DNA of 64,000 bases, taken from assembly GCF_039523415.1 (NCBI RefSeq), contig NZ_BAAAFG010000015.1, forward strand, positions 248,001 through 312,000, written 5' to 3'. The notes under the pieces are model-generated. The model was not told where the DNA came from and searched no databases. It was given only the letters and a program-made list of their open reading frames with translations. Shown one piece after another: positions 42,604 to 50,823 of this stretch. The translations under genes and the position numbers were made by a program. This stretch comes from Gangjinia marincola. GTDB lineage: Bacteria > Bacteroidota > Bacteroidia > Flavobacteriales > Flavobacteriaceae. The stretch's first letter is position 1; each line of letters begins with the position of its first letter.

Positions 42604-42716
42604 AATTAAAAAATTTAGTTGTTTTAAAGTTTTACCGGGTATATTGACCGGTCTGTTCAACTAATTAATGTGTCAAGTAGATAAAGGTTAACAAAAGAAC
42701 ATGAATATCCTTTATT

Positions 42717-43228
42717 TGTAGCTGTTGAAGAATAGACATTAGACCTTCCTTAAAGAGTTGGAGACTCATAGAAAATAGAAGTTAGACTTTATTAGATATA
42801 ATTAAAATGTAGTATCTGCTTATAACGGATTACCTAGTACACAAACAGAGAAATTAAGCTAACCTCCAACAGTGAGCAAAGCGAACGGTCTCATATTCAA
42901 AAGCGAAGAGAAGCAAGCGATCTTACATTAAATGATATAGAGGGTCTAAAAGCGTAGTGAACATGCTAATTTCTTGCTTTTTTAGCTGTAAAAAAAGAAA
43001 TTATACTATCCCAACAAGTTGGTGGCTATCAAAAAAAAGAAGTTAGAATTTTTTGATATCATTTATGTTTAATATCTGGATATAACAGATTGCATAGCTA
43101 AATATTGAGAGAAAAATTATCTAACCTCTAACAGTGAGCAAAGCGAACGATCTCATATCTAACAGTGAAGCAAAGCAAGCGGTCTAACAGTGAGTTAAAC
43201 GAACGATCTGAGAGCGAAGCAAACATCC
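42717..43228 (-). repeat. tandem duplication of a ~260-base repeat unit behind the phosphatase gene
   Basis: Two diverged copies, about 42717-42977 and 42981-43228. They align along their whole length, for example AGAAGTTAGACTTTATTAGA (42777) with AGAAGTTAGAATTTTTTGAT (43038), CAACAGTGAGCAAAGCGAAC (42868) with CTAACAGTGAGCAAAGCGAA (43127), and ACATGCTAATTTCTTGC with ACATCCTAATTTCTGCC at the end. The second copy ends inside the stop codon and last codons of the phosphatase gene. No coding capacity is visible in this 624-base gap. Confidence 0.8.
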
Positions 43229-43953
43229 TAATTTCTGCCGTTTTCAGTAGGATATAAGGTATACACAGGATCACTCTGCCACACTTGTTTAGAATCCACA
43301 TCCATGATAGAAAGTGCTCCTTTATAGGCGGCAGAGGTGTCCATATTCCACACATTAGCCGCTTGACAGGGTACGGTTGCACCTATGCGATATAAGGGAG
43401 TGTGCCCAATATAAATTTCATCAAAAAGTTTGAAACGTTCAGGGTAACGTTCATCTTCAGGAGTTAAGGCTGGGTTCAGAGCAAGTGCCGTTTCCCATAA
43501 GGTACGATCCCACCAAAGCATTCTGGGAAAATATTCATACGATGGACCGTGCAAATTGGTAAAGCCAGCGTGGCAGAATAACCGATTCTTATCGTCTACG
43601 TGAAAACTGGTAAGCCTTTGATAAAAGTTGAGGTGTTGCGCTATTTCTTCCGCAGAAAGCTTAGCATAGTTCTCTACCGTTAGGGCTCCGCCGTGTTCTA
43701 ACCATTTGGGACTTTTGATATTTTTCTCCAAATAATCCTGCACCAGTTGATCGTGATTCCCCCTAATAAACACACATTCATGCGTAGATTGTAGTTTAAT
43801 TAAAAATGAAACCGTCGCCGCCGAATCACTCCAGCCATCCACATAATCACCCAAAAATATTAACCTGTCTTCAGCGGTTACTTGAGCTCTTTCTAAAACT
43901 TGTTTTAGGGCTATTAAACCACCGTGTATATCACCTATCACTAATGTTCTCAT
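43228..43953 (-). CDS. metallophosphatase, PPP family (PrpA/ApaH-like)
   Basis: A 241-residue serine/threonine-type phosphatase or nucleotidase. All metal motifs are there: GDIHGG (residues 7-12), GDYVDGWSDS, RGNHD, HAGF and GHTPLYR. It is shorter than ApaH and lacks its C-terminal segment, so a protein phosphatase such as PrpA is as likely. Its ATG overlaps the stop of the AlbA_2 gene by four bases, so the two genes are translated together. A tandem repeat begins at its stop. Confidence 0.85.
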   Translation of the reverse strand: MRTLVIGDIHGGLIALKQVLERAQVTAEDRLIFLGDYVDGWSDSAATVSFLIKLQSTHECVFIRGNHDQLVQDYLEKNIKSPKWLEHGGALTVENYAKLSAEEIAQHLNFYQRLTSFHVDDKNRLFCHAGFTNLHGPSYEYFPRMLWWDRTLWETALALNPALTPEDERYPERFKLFDEIYIGHTPLYRIGATVPCQAANVWNMDTSAAYKGALSIMDVDSKQVWQSDPVYTLYPTENGRN

Positions 43954-45089
43954 GAATTGTAACGTACTTTTCGTAATATTCTAATGTTGTCCTTATATAA
44001 GTCATAGGCTTTCTCGCTATGTTGTCTGAGTAAAGGACGTGCCTCTTCTAATTTTACCATGGCCTCTTCAAACCCATTCAAATAACAAATCAAATAGGTG
44101 GAGGGCACATTGAATAAGTCTTTCTCTTCAGCTTTGCTGAGGCTGGTCTGGCGTTTTAATTTTTCAACCAATGCCTGATTTGAATTATAAATATGATATA
44201 GGATTTTTTTATCAAACTGAGGCGGTTCAAAAATAAGTTCGCTTTCAATGTCATAGTTAGCATTGTCTCTAAAACAAATAGATACTTTTTCTAGCGGATA
44301 ATACTTATGGTTTTCTTGTAATCCCAATAGAACAAATTCTGTAATTGTAAATCTATTTTCGGTAATAGCTATGCTTACTTCGTCCAAGACAGAGTAAAAT
44401 AGCTTTACTTGTTCATTGATGAGCTGAATATTGACCCGCGAATAATAGGTTTCATCTCCCTTTTTTTTTTCTTTCCCTGACCAACAGACCACAAAGTATT
44501 CTTTAAAGACCTTGTAGGTAGGATTATAGTCCTTACTTCTCGTCATAAAGTCCATGACCCCATCCAGCGTGAGCTTAATGTTGTTTCGGGCATGATCTTC
44601 GATGGTTGCTACGATATCAGAATTCACATCTTTTAATTCGATGTCAAATACCTTGGGCATGCTTATACTGCCATCCCTAAAGAAAACTGCTCCCCCGTAA
44701 TATTTCCATATATTCTTCCGCAGGGAACAAATCTTACCTTCGTTAGCACGAATGGTAACCAGTCCCACTACTTTATCTTCAGGTAAATGAGGAAAGTTGA
44801 TGTTTTCATACGTAATTACAGGAGGATGACTCAAGTAAGCATTGACCAAGTTTTGAATTTTGCTGTCGTCAAAAAAGTCTACGCCATTGATTTTATTATC
44901 GTCGTCTTCAACTCCAATCACGATGTAGCTGTTATTTTTTGGGTTGCTGTTCGATAATGCGCAAATGTGTTTTAAGAACTTGGCTTTCCCTTCTTTAGAG
45001 CCAATATCAATCTTTCGCTTTTTGTCATAGAAACTGTTCTCATCATTGTGAGCCAGTAAATTTTTTATGAGTAAGCGTTTGTTGATCAT
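43950..45089 (-). CDS. AlbA_2/Schlafen-type ATP-binding domain protein
   Basis: A 379-residue protein. Its N-terminal half (about residues 18-150: DIGSKEGKAKFLKHICALSN, YIVIGVEDDDNKINGV, AVFFRDGSISMP) is an AlbA_2 domain, the nucleic-acid/ATP-binding fold of Schlafen-like proteins. The C-terminal half is unrecognised, helix-rich, with EKLKRQTSLSKAEEKDL. It is translationally coupled to a PPP phosphatase. Whether the pair is a regulatory or defence unit cannot be told. The start at 45089 is two bases from an inverted repeat. Confidence 0.75.
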   Translation of the reverse strand: MINKRLLIKNLLAHNDENSFYDKKRKIDIGSKEGKAKFLKHICALSNSNPKNNSYIVIGVEDDDNKINGVDFFDDSKIQNLVNAYLSHPPVITYENINFPHLPEDKVVGLVTIRANEGKICSLRKNIWKYYGGAVFFRDGSISMPKVFDIELKDVNSDIVATIEDHARNNIKLTLDGVMDFMTRSKDYNPTYKVFKEYFVVCWSGKEKKKGDETYYSRVNIQLINEQVKLFYSVLDEVSIAITENRFTITEFVLLGLQENHKYYPLEKVSICFRDNANYDIESELIFEPPQFDKKILYHIYNSNQALVEKLKRQTSLSKAEEKDLFNVPSTYLICYLNGFEEAMVKLEEARPLLRQHSEKAYDLYKDNIRILRKVRYNS

Positions 45090-45090
45090 A

Positions 45091-45125
45091 TCCCATCCTA
45101 AATCCTTCCCTAAGGGAAGGACTTT
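45091..45125. repeat. inverted-repeat copy 1 flanking the SDR gene
   Basis: TCCCATCCTAAATCCTTCCC and TAAGGGAAGGACTTT; the reverse complement of copy 2 at 46108 with a few changes. The internal CCTTCCC-TA-AGGGAAGG is itself a hairpin. Confidence 0.75.
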
Positions 45126-45183
45126 TATTGTGATTCTGTGTCCGCCTTGCTGTTAAAGCAAACTTTGTGAGACACCTTTCAAT

Positions 45184-45210
45184 TGTCATTCCGCACTTGT
45201 TGCGGAATCT
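45184..45210. repeat. REP-like hairpin, family of the repeat at 48238
   Basis: TGTCATTCCGCACTTG and TTGCGGAATCT form an 8-bp hairpin (ATTCCGCA/TGCGGAAT). The reverse complement appears at 48238-48264. Confidence 0.65.
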
Positions 45211-45276
45211 ATTTTTGCTAATTATTTACATCCCCTTTGCTACACTCAAGTAGTTTGGAGTCTGCTCTTCAAAGGG

Positions 45277-46032
45277 TTAACTACTCTTATTCACAATTGT
45301 ACTACTGGCCTGATCGGTGCACATCATCGTGAGATCAGCGATATTCACATGTGGAGGACGGCTAACCATAAATGCAATAACTTCAGCGACATCTTTTGCG
45401 CTTAAAGGTGTAAATCCTTGGTATACGTTTTTGGCGCGGTCTTCATCGCCTTTAAAACGAACTTCGCTAAACTCTGTCTCCACCATTCCCGGATTAACAG
45501 CTCCCACTCTAATATTGTATTGATTAAGATCGATACGCATCCCTTGATTTAGAGCATCTACCGCATGTTTTGAAGCGCAGTAGACATTGCCGTTAGGATA
45601 GACTTCCTTGCCAGCGGTAGAGCCTATGTTGATGATATGACCGCTGTTTCGCTTAATCATCTGAGGAATAATCGCCTTACTTACATATAAAAGTCCTTTT
45701 ACATTAATATCCATCATAGCATCCCAGTCATCAATACTTCCATCTTGAATGGGGTCTAATCCATGGGCATTCCCCGCATTATTGATCAAAATATTGATCT
45801 GCCGAAAATCATCAGGCAGATTGATGATGGCTTTTTTGACTTCTTCATTATTGCGCACATCAAACTGAAGTGTATGTACGTGAACCTTTTTAGACAGGTC
45901 TTTCTTTAATGCTTCTAATCGCTCTTTCCTTCTTCCACACAGGATCAGGTTAATTCCGTGATCTGATAAAGTTTCTGCGGTCGCTTTGCCAATGCCGCTG
46001 GTAGCTCCTGTAATAAATGCTGTTTTTGTCAT
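45277..46032 (-). CDS. SDR family oxidoreductase (YdfG-like)
   Basis: A 251-residue classical SDR: FITGATSGIGKATAETL (cofactor loop), INNAGNAHGLDP, INIGSTAGKEVYPNG with the catalytic Ser, and YCASKHAV with Tyr and Lys. The sequence resembles YdfG/serine 3-dehydrogenase-like NADP enzymes; the substrate is not certain. ATG 46032 is chosen; 14 upstream residues up to 46074 encode a palindromic repeat and are not expected to be translated. The gene lies between two inverted-repeat copies. Confidence 0.9.
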   Translation of the reverse strand: MTKTAFITGATSGIGKATAETLSDHGINLILCGRRKERLEALKKDLSKKVHVHTLQFDVRNNEEVKKAIINLPDDFRQINILINNAGNAHGLDPIQDGSIDDWDAMMDINVKGLLYVSKAIIPQMIKRNSGHIINIGSTAGKEVYPNGNVYCASKHAVDALNQGMRIDLNQYNIRVGAVNPGMVETEFSEVRFKGDEDRAKNVYQGFTPLSAKDVAEVIAFMVSRPPHVNIADLTMMCTDQASSTIVNKSS

Positions 46033-46038
46033 ATTTAT

Positions 46039-46056
46039 TTTCCGCGAAAGCGGTAA
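46039..46056. repeat. GC palindrome in the SDR leader
   Basis: TTTCCGCGAAAGCGGTAA, next to the SDR start; one of the dispersed CGCTTTCGCGGAAGCG-type palindromes. Confidence 0.55.
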
Positions 46057-46107
46057 TCTTTTAACTCCCCGCATAGGCCGGGATCTTTTTATATTGTACT
46101 AAATTTT

Positions 46108-46142
46108 AAAGTCCTTCTCCTTGGGGAAGGATTTAGGATGGG
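46108..46142. repeat. inverted-repeat copy 2 flanking the SDR gene
   Basis: AAAGTCCTTCTCCTTGGGGA then AGGATTTAGGATGGG; the reverse complement matches copy 1 at 45091. Confidence 0.75.
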
Positions 46143-46145
46143 ACA

Positions 46146-47009
46146 CTAAGGCACTTTATGCCCTTGACTTGCTACCAACAATTCAAACCAGTCTTGTATC
46201 TCCAATTCTATTTCTGTAGCTTTTTTCGCATCTTTTACACGCTCTTTAGTGGTGGTTCCTATCACCGGGTGTATCGCTGCAGGATGTTTTAAAATCCAGG
46301 CAAGAAGTAACTGATCTTTTTTACCAGAATATCTATCACTCAACTTATCCAACACCTCATGAATTCGTTTAGCCTGAGCAGTTTCTTCGTTAAAAACTTT
46401 ACCTAGTGGACTCCAGCACATGGGGGTAATTTCATATTCCATCATGTAATCCAGCGTGCCATCATGCAATGCGTTATGTGCGGTGAGTGAAAACTCAATT
46501 TGATTCGCATCAATAGGAATTCTGGATTGAATTAAACTCATTTGGGAAACACTAAAGTTAGAAACCCCAAACGCATTAATTTTTCCTTGCGTTTTTAGTT
46601 GAGTAACGGCCTCCGCAATTTCATCAGGATGCATCAACGGGCTGGGTCGATGGAGCAGTAACAAATCCAAATAGTCTGTCTGCAAAAGTTTTAGAGACCT
46701 TTCTGTTGAGGTAATGATATACTCCTTATCGTATTGATAATGTTTTATCTCATTTTGAGGTCGGGTTTCTGCTTTGTATTGAATTCCACATTTTGAAATG
46801 AGTTGAATGTCTTCTCGCTGTATGTTAGCTTCCGCGAAAGCGGTGCCAAAATGTTCTTCGTTGGTGTAGCCTCCGTAAATATCAGCATGATCAAAGGTCG
46901 TTACCCCTTGCTCTATGCAAAAATTAAGCTGAGAGATCATCTCTTGCCTGTTAAATTTCTTACCCCATTCGCCCCAGGTCATTACACCCTGAATAATCCT
47001 TGAAAACAT
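46146..47009 (-). CDS. aldo/keto reductase family protein
   Basis: A 287-residue TIM-barrel NADPH oxidoreductase. Catalytic residues: Asp and Tyr in FDHADIYGGYTNEEHFG, Lys in LISKCG and His in LLLLHRPSPL. AFGVSNFSVSQM and the C-terminal HPVIGTTTKERVKDA are the NADP-binding pieces. It resembles YdhF-type reductases. An in-frame GC palindrome sits at 46828-46844 (TAFAEA). It is divergent from the Bat operon by 168 bases and ends at the inverted repeat. Confidence 0.92.
   Translation of the reverse strand: MFSRIIQGVMTWGEWGKKFNRQEMISQLNFCIEQGVTTFDHADIYGGYTNEEHFGTAFAEANIQREDIQLISKCGIQYKAETRPQNEIKHYQYDKEYIITSTERSLKLLQTDYLDLLLLHRPSPLMHPDEIAEAVTQLKTQGKINAFGVSNFSVSQMSLIQSRIPIDANQIEFSLTAHNALHDGTLDYMMEYEITPMCWSPLGKVFNEETAQAKRIHEVLDKLSDRYSGKKDQLLLAWILKHPAAIHPVIGTTTKERVKDAKKATEIELEIQDWFELLVASQGHKVP
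46828..46844. repeat. GC palindrome in frame inside the aldo/keto reductase gene
   Basis: GCTTCCGCGAAAGCGGT codes for TAFAEA on the minus strand; same family as 46039 and 53034. Confidence 0.5.
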
Positions 47010-47127
47010 ATGCTTTTTTTAGTTGCTTAAAGAAACAAAATACCCCGTTCAATTCATATCTTTTTTATCAAAAGATCAGGCTAGTTTTAACCTATTCTTA
47101 ACAACCAATGGCTTAATAATTGTTCAT

Positions 47128-47158
47128 TTTGGTTCGTTAGTAAAAATTGTTATCATTA
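47128..47158 (+). promoter_or_regulatory. candidate promoter of the Bat operon
   Basis: TTTG (47128-47131), 19 bases, then TATCATTA (47151-47158), which fits the spacing but deviates from TAnnTTTG in the second half. The start codon of moxR follows after 19 bases. Confidence 0.4.
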
Positions 47159-47177
47159 CCCTGTTTAAATAGACTTT

Positions 47178-48182
47178 ATGGAAGAGCAAAACGGTACGTT
47201 GGATATTGCGCAAATCAATGAAAGAATTGAACGTGAAAGTGCATTTATTGACATTTTAATGATAGAGATGAATAAAGTAATCGTGGGTCAAAGAAATATG
47301 ACTGAACGATTATTAATTGGTCTCTTAGGTCGAGGACATATTTTATTAGAAGGTGTTCCCGGTTTAGCAAAAACCCTTGCGATCAACACTCTATCTAATG
47401 CTGTAAGTGCCGATTTTAGCCGAGTCCAATTTACGCCAGATCTCTTGCCTGCCGATGTGGTGGGAACTATGATTTATAATATTAAGGAAAATGACTTTAG
47501 CATTAAGCAGGGACCCATTTTTGCCAACTTTGTCTTGGCAGATGAGATCAACCGTGCGCCGGCTAAAGTGCAATCTGCTTTACTAGAAGCAATGCAAGAG
47601 CGACAGGTAACTATTGGGGATACTACGTTTAAAATGCCCGATCCATTCTTGGTCATGGCGACACAAAATCCGGTGGAACAGGAAGGAACATATCCGCTGC
47701 CAGAAGCTCAAGTCGACCGATTTATGCTCAAAACGGTGATTGATTATCCTAAAATTAACGAGGAGCAACTCATCATGCGCGCTAATCTAAAAGGAAGCTT
47801 TGAAAAAGTTAATCCTGTTATCAGCACAGCGCAAATTCTTAAAGCACAAGCTGCGGTGCGCGAAGTGTACATGGATGAAAAAATTGAAAAATATATTTTA
47901 GACATCATCTTTGCAACACGTTATCCCGAAAAACACAATCTAGACAGCATCAAACCCCTTATTAGTTTTGGGGCTTCTCCCAGGGGTTCTATCAACCTTG
48001 CGATGGCTGCTAAATGCTACGCTTTTATCAAAAGAAGAGGTTTTGTTATTCCAGAAGATGTGAGAGCAGTGGTTCACGACGTGCTACGCCATCGTATTGG
48101 AATTACCTATGAGGCCGAAGCCGAAAATGTCACCAGTGAAGAATTGATCAATAAGATCATCAATGAAGTAGAGGTGCCGTAG
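47178..48182 (+). CDS. moxR: MoxR family AAA ATPase
   Basis: A 334-residue AAA+ ATPase of the MoxR/RavA group, the energising chaperone of the Bat system. HILLEGVPGLAKTLAINTL contains a variant Walker A (GVPGLAKT), ANFVLADEINRAPAKVQSA the Walker B/DEIN and MATQNPVEQEGTYPLPEAQ the sensor region. Length and motifs are normal. It starts the Bat operon and is followed by a 118-base gap with two hairpin repeats before the DUF58 gene. Confidence 0.95.
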   Translation: MEEQNGTLDIAQINERIERESAFIDILMIEMNKVIVGQRNMTERLLIGLLGRGHILLEGVPGLAKTLAINTLSNAVSADFSRVQFTPDLLPADVVGTMIYNIKENDFSIKQGPIFANFVLADEINRAPAKVQSALLEAMQERQVTIGDTTFKMPDPFLVMATQNPVEQEGTYPLPEAQVDRFMLKTVIDYPKINEEQLIMRANLKGSFEKVNPVISTAQILKAQAAVREVYMDEKIEKYILDIIFATRYPEKHNLDSIKPLISFGASPRGSINLAMAAKCYAFIKRRGFVIPEDVRAVVHDVLRHRIGITYEAEAENVTSEELINKIINEVEVP

Positions 48183-48237
48183 AAGCCCGTCCATGAATTA
48201 GCAATAACTAATCAAAAGAATCTAGTTTGTATTAATG

Positions 48238-48294
48238 AGATTCCGCGTCAAGCGCGGAATGACATGGAAAAAAAGATTCCCGCTTTTGCGGGAA
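48238..48294 (+). repeat. two hairpin repeats in the leader of the DUF58 gene
   Basis: ATTCCGCG (48240-48247) pairs with CGCGGAAT (48253-48260), and TTCCCGC (48277-48283) with GCGGGAA (48288-48294), six bases before the ATG. The first is the reverse complement of the copy at 45184. Both stems lie inside the operon and could block or shape translation of the downstream gene. Confidence 0.65.
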
Positions 48295-48300
48295 ATAAAT

Positions 48301-49167
48301 ATGAATACCAAAGAGCTTTTAAAAAAAGTACGAAAGATTGAAATTAAGACCCGCCGGTTGAGCGACCACATTTTTGGTGGTGAGTACCATTCGGCGTTTA
48401 AAGGTAGGGGGATGACCTTTAGCGAGGTGCGTCAATATCAATTTGGAGACGATGTAAGAGCGATTGACTGGAACGTCACGGCGAGAACTAATGAACCGTA
48501 TATCAAGGTATTTGAAGAAGAGCGCGAATTAACCATGATGCTGCTGGTAGACATTAGCGGATCAGAGTTTTTTGGAACGCAACAACAGTTTAAAAAAGAC
48601 GTCATTACAGAGGTAGCGGCAACCTTAGCATTTTCTGCCACGCAGAATAATGATAAGATTGGCTTGCTGCTATTTACAGATCAAATAGAATTATTTATTC
48701 CGCCAAAAAAAGGGCGCTCTCACGTGTTGCGTATTATAAGAGAATTATTAGAATTTGAGCCTAGGGGAAAAGGAACTGACTTGACAGAGGCACTCAAGTA
48801 TTTTTCTAATGTGATTAAAAAGAAGGCGATTGTTTTTGTGCTTTCAGACTTTATGACCGAAGGTTATGAACAAACCTTAAAAATTGTAGCAGGCAAGCAC
48901 GATGTGACCGGGATAAGAATTTATGACAGGCGCGAAGAAGAAATCCCAAATTTGGGAATGGTTCAAATGAAGGACGAAGAAAAAGGAGAATTGGTATTAG
49001 TAAATACAGCCTCTAAAAGAGTACGACAAAGTTATGCCCTACATTATCGAACTAATGTTGATTACTATCAAAATAGCTTTAGAAAAAGCGGTGCCGGAAG
49101 CATTCATGTACGTACCGATGATAGTTACGTTAAAAAATTATTGGGTTACTTTAAACAAAGAGGATAA
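48301..49167 (+). CDS. DUF58 domain protein of the Bat operon
   Basis: A 288-residue soluble protein. LLKKVRKIEIKTRRLSDHIF, GGEYHSAFKGRGMTFSEVRQ and VRQYQFGDDVRAIDWNVTAR are the DUF58 core, followed by a von-Willebrand-like segment (LLVDISGSEFF, DxSxS-type MIDAS). The frame opens upstream to 48235, but those residues are encoded by the hairpin repeats, so the ATG at 48301 is chosen. DUF58 proteins accompany MoxR ATPases and VWA proteins; their exact role is unknown. The next gene starts 3 bases after its stop. Confidence 0.9.
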   Translation: MNTKELLKKVRKIEIKTRRLSDHIFGGEYHSAFKGRGMTFSEVRQYQFGDDVRAIDWNVTARTNEPYIKVFEEERELTMMLLVDISGSEFFGTQQQFKKDVITEVAATLAFSATQNNDKIGLLLFTDQIELFIPPKKGRSHVLRIIRELLEFEPRGKGTDLTEALKYFSNVIKKKAIVFVLSDFMTEGYEQTLKIVAGKHDVTGIRIYDRREEEIPNLGMVQMKDEEKGELVLVNTASKRVRQSYALHYRTNVDYYQNSFRKSGAGSIHVRTDDSYVKKLLGYFKQRG

Positions 49168-49170
49168 TAC

Positions 49171-50823
49171 GTGAATAAACCAGTGATATCAAGGAGTACT
49201 AAAAAAAGGTCAGGACTACTAACAATTGGTTTGGTGGTTTTTTTGACATGTTTCTTGGGCTCTACGGTACAGGCTCAGCGTGTAAAAGCTTCTATTGATT
49301 CTATCTCCATTAAAATAGGCGAACAAATTACCTACACGTTTGAAGTTGAGGCAGATTCAACCTCATTTGTCACCTTCCCGGAAGGACAGACGTTTGTTCC
49401 CTTAGAAATGTTTGAGAGTTTTAAGATTGATACCACTAAGAATCAAGACAAACTCAAACTCATTAAAAAATATGCCTTAACGCAATTTGATTCCGGTAGG
49501 TATATTATTCCAAAGCAAAAAATACAAATTGATGATCGATCATTTATGACCGATTCATTTGCGGTACAAGTGCGCGATGTGGTTGTTGATACTACCAAGC
49601 AAAAAATGTATCCTATAAAACCTTCGGTTGAGGTAGAGGCTCAGTTTGAGTTGCCTTCATGGATTTGGTGGGTGCTTTTAGTATTACTTTTATTGGCAGT
49701 GATATTATTTATTCTTTTCCGAAGAAAAAAGAAAAAAGACGAAGAGCTGGCAAAGCTTACTCCTTTTGAGCGTGCGATGCTAACGTTAAAAAAGTTGGAT
49801 GAAAGTAACTTGCTCAACCAACACGAATACAAAAATTATTACTCTACCTTGACCGATGCTGCCCGCCGGTACCTAGATGAAAAGGTAGATGATCATGCGA
49901 TGGAGCGCACTACAGATGAGCTCCTGCAACATTTGGAAGAGTTAAAAGCAGAAGGACGCTTGGATTTGGATGGTCCAACCCTCAAGGATTTTGAAGGAAT
50001 TCTTAGACGGGCAGATCTTGCCAAATTCGCCAAATCAAATCCGCCCCAAGAAGTGGCAAAGGCAGATCGATCCAAGGTTGAAGATATTATTAAAAACACC
50101 AAAGAATCTCTACCAGAACCTACCGAAGAAGAGCTTTTACAAGATCAAAAGTATTTAGAGGAGTTAGCAAAAAAGCGTAAACGCAATCAAATAATTATTA
50201 GCATTGTAGCAGGTGTCGTAGTCATTGCTATTGCGCTGGGAGTATTGATCGCTCAAAAAGGTTTCACCTACCTTAAAGACACTTATCTGGGGCATCCTAC
50301 TAAAGATTTATTAGAAGAGCCTTGGATAAAAAGTGAGTATGGCAATCCGCCGATGACCATTTCAACTCCACGAGTTTTAGTACGAAAAGATACGGATAGT
50401 ATTCTCAAAAATCTTAACCAACCGGGAGTTAAAAATGAATTGTTTATGTACGGGAGTTTGATCAGTGATTTTTACGTACTCCTCAACACGACCTCCTTTG
50501 AACAAAAAATTGATTTTGACATCAAAAATGCTATTGATGGAATTTATAAGCAGTTTGAAGCTCAAGGAGCAGCAAATATTATCATGAAAGATGAAGCGTT
50601 TAAAACCGCACAAGGTGTTGATGGCTATAAAGTGTATGGCAGTATGACGGTGACTGATCAACTAACTAAGCGTCAAAAACGAGTGGATTACTCCATTTTA
50701 GTGTTTGCCGTAAATAATGGTATCCAGCAACTAACACTGGTCTATGGTGAAGAGGATGAGTATGCCGAAAAAATTGCAGAACGCATCATAAGCTCAGTTG
50801 AATTTAATGCAGCGATAAACTAA
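49171..50823 (+). CDS. membrane protein of the Bat operon, BatD-like N-terminus
   Basis: A 550-residue protein starting with GTG. A signal helix (LLTIGLVVFLTCFL... VQAQ), a BatD-like beta domain (about residues 35-155), a helix IWWVLLVLLLLAVILFILF, a cytoplasmic charged coil (about residues 190-345) and a second helix (IIISIVAGVVVIAIALGVLI) with a C-terminal domain of about 160 residues follow. In Flavobacteriia this gene is found between DUF58 and batA. The function is not established. Its stop overlaps the batA start (TAATG). Confidence 0.75.
   Translation: MNKPVISRSTKKRSGLLTIGLVVFLTCFLGSTVQAQRVKASIDSISIKIGEQITYTFEVEADSTSFVTFPEGQTFVPLEMFESFKIDTTKNQDKLKLIKKYALTQFDSGRYIIPKQKIQIDDRSFMTDSFAVQVRDVVVDTTKQKMYPIKPSVEVEAQFELPSWIWWVLLVLLLLAVILFILFRRKKKKDEELAKLTPFERAMLTLKKLDESNLLNQHEYKNYYSTLTDAARRYLDEKVDDHAMERTTDELLQHLEELKAEGRLDLDGPTLKDFEGILRRADLAKFAKSNPPQEVAKADRSKVEDIIKNTKESLPEPTEEELLQDQKYLEELAKKRKRNQIIISIVAGVVVIAIALGVLIAQKGFTYLKDTYLGHPTKDLLEEPWIKSEYGNPPMTISTPRVLVRKDTDSILKNLNQPGVKNELFMYGSLISDFYVLLNTTSFEQKIDFDIKNAIDGIYKQFEAQGAANIIMKDEAFKTAQGVDGYKVYGSMTVTDQLTKRQKRVDYSILVFAVNNGIQQLTLVYGEEDEYAEKIAERIISSVEFNAAIN

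Noticed and set aside
42717..43228. Possible CRISPR array in the repeat-rich spacer
   Set aside because: Repeats are degenerate, unequal in spacing and orientated by gene, with no conserved direct repeat-spacer alternation and no cas gene nearby.
43950..45089. Defence island (AlbA_2/Schlafen protein)
   Set aside because: Only one such gene with a phosphatase partner; no nucleases, restriction or reverse transcriptase genes nearby. Kept only as a pair of interest.
45091..46142. Insertion sequence flanked by inverted repeats
   Set aside because: The enclosed gene is a normal SDR enzyme; there is no transposase and no target-site duplication that I can see.
48235..48300. N-terminal extension of the DUF58 protein
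   Set aside because: The extra residues come from hairpin repeats, and the DUF58 alignment starts at MNTKELL.
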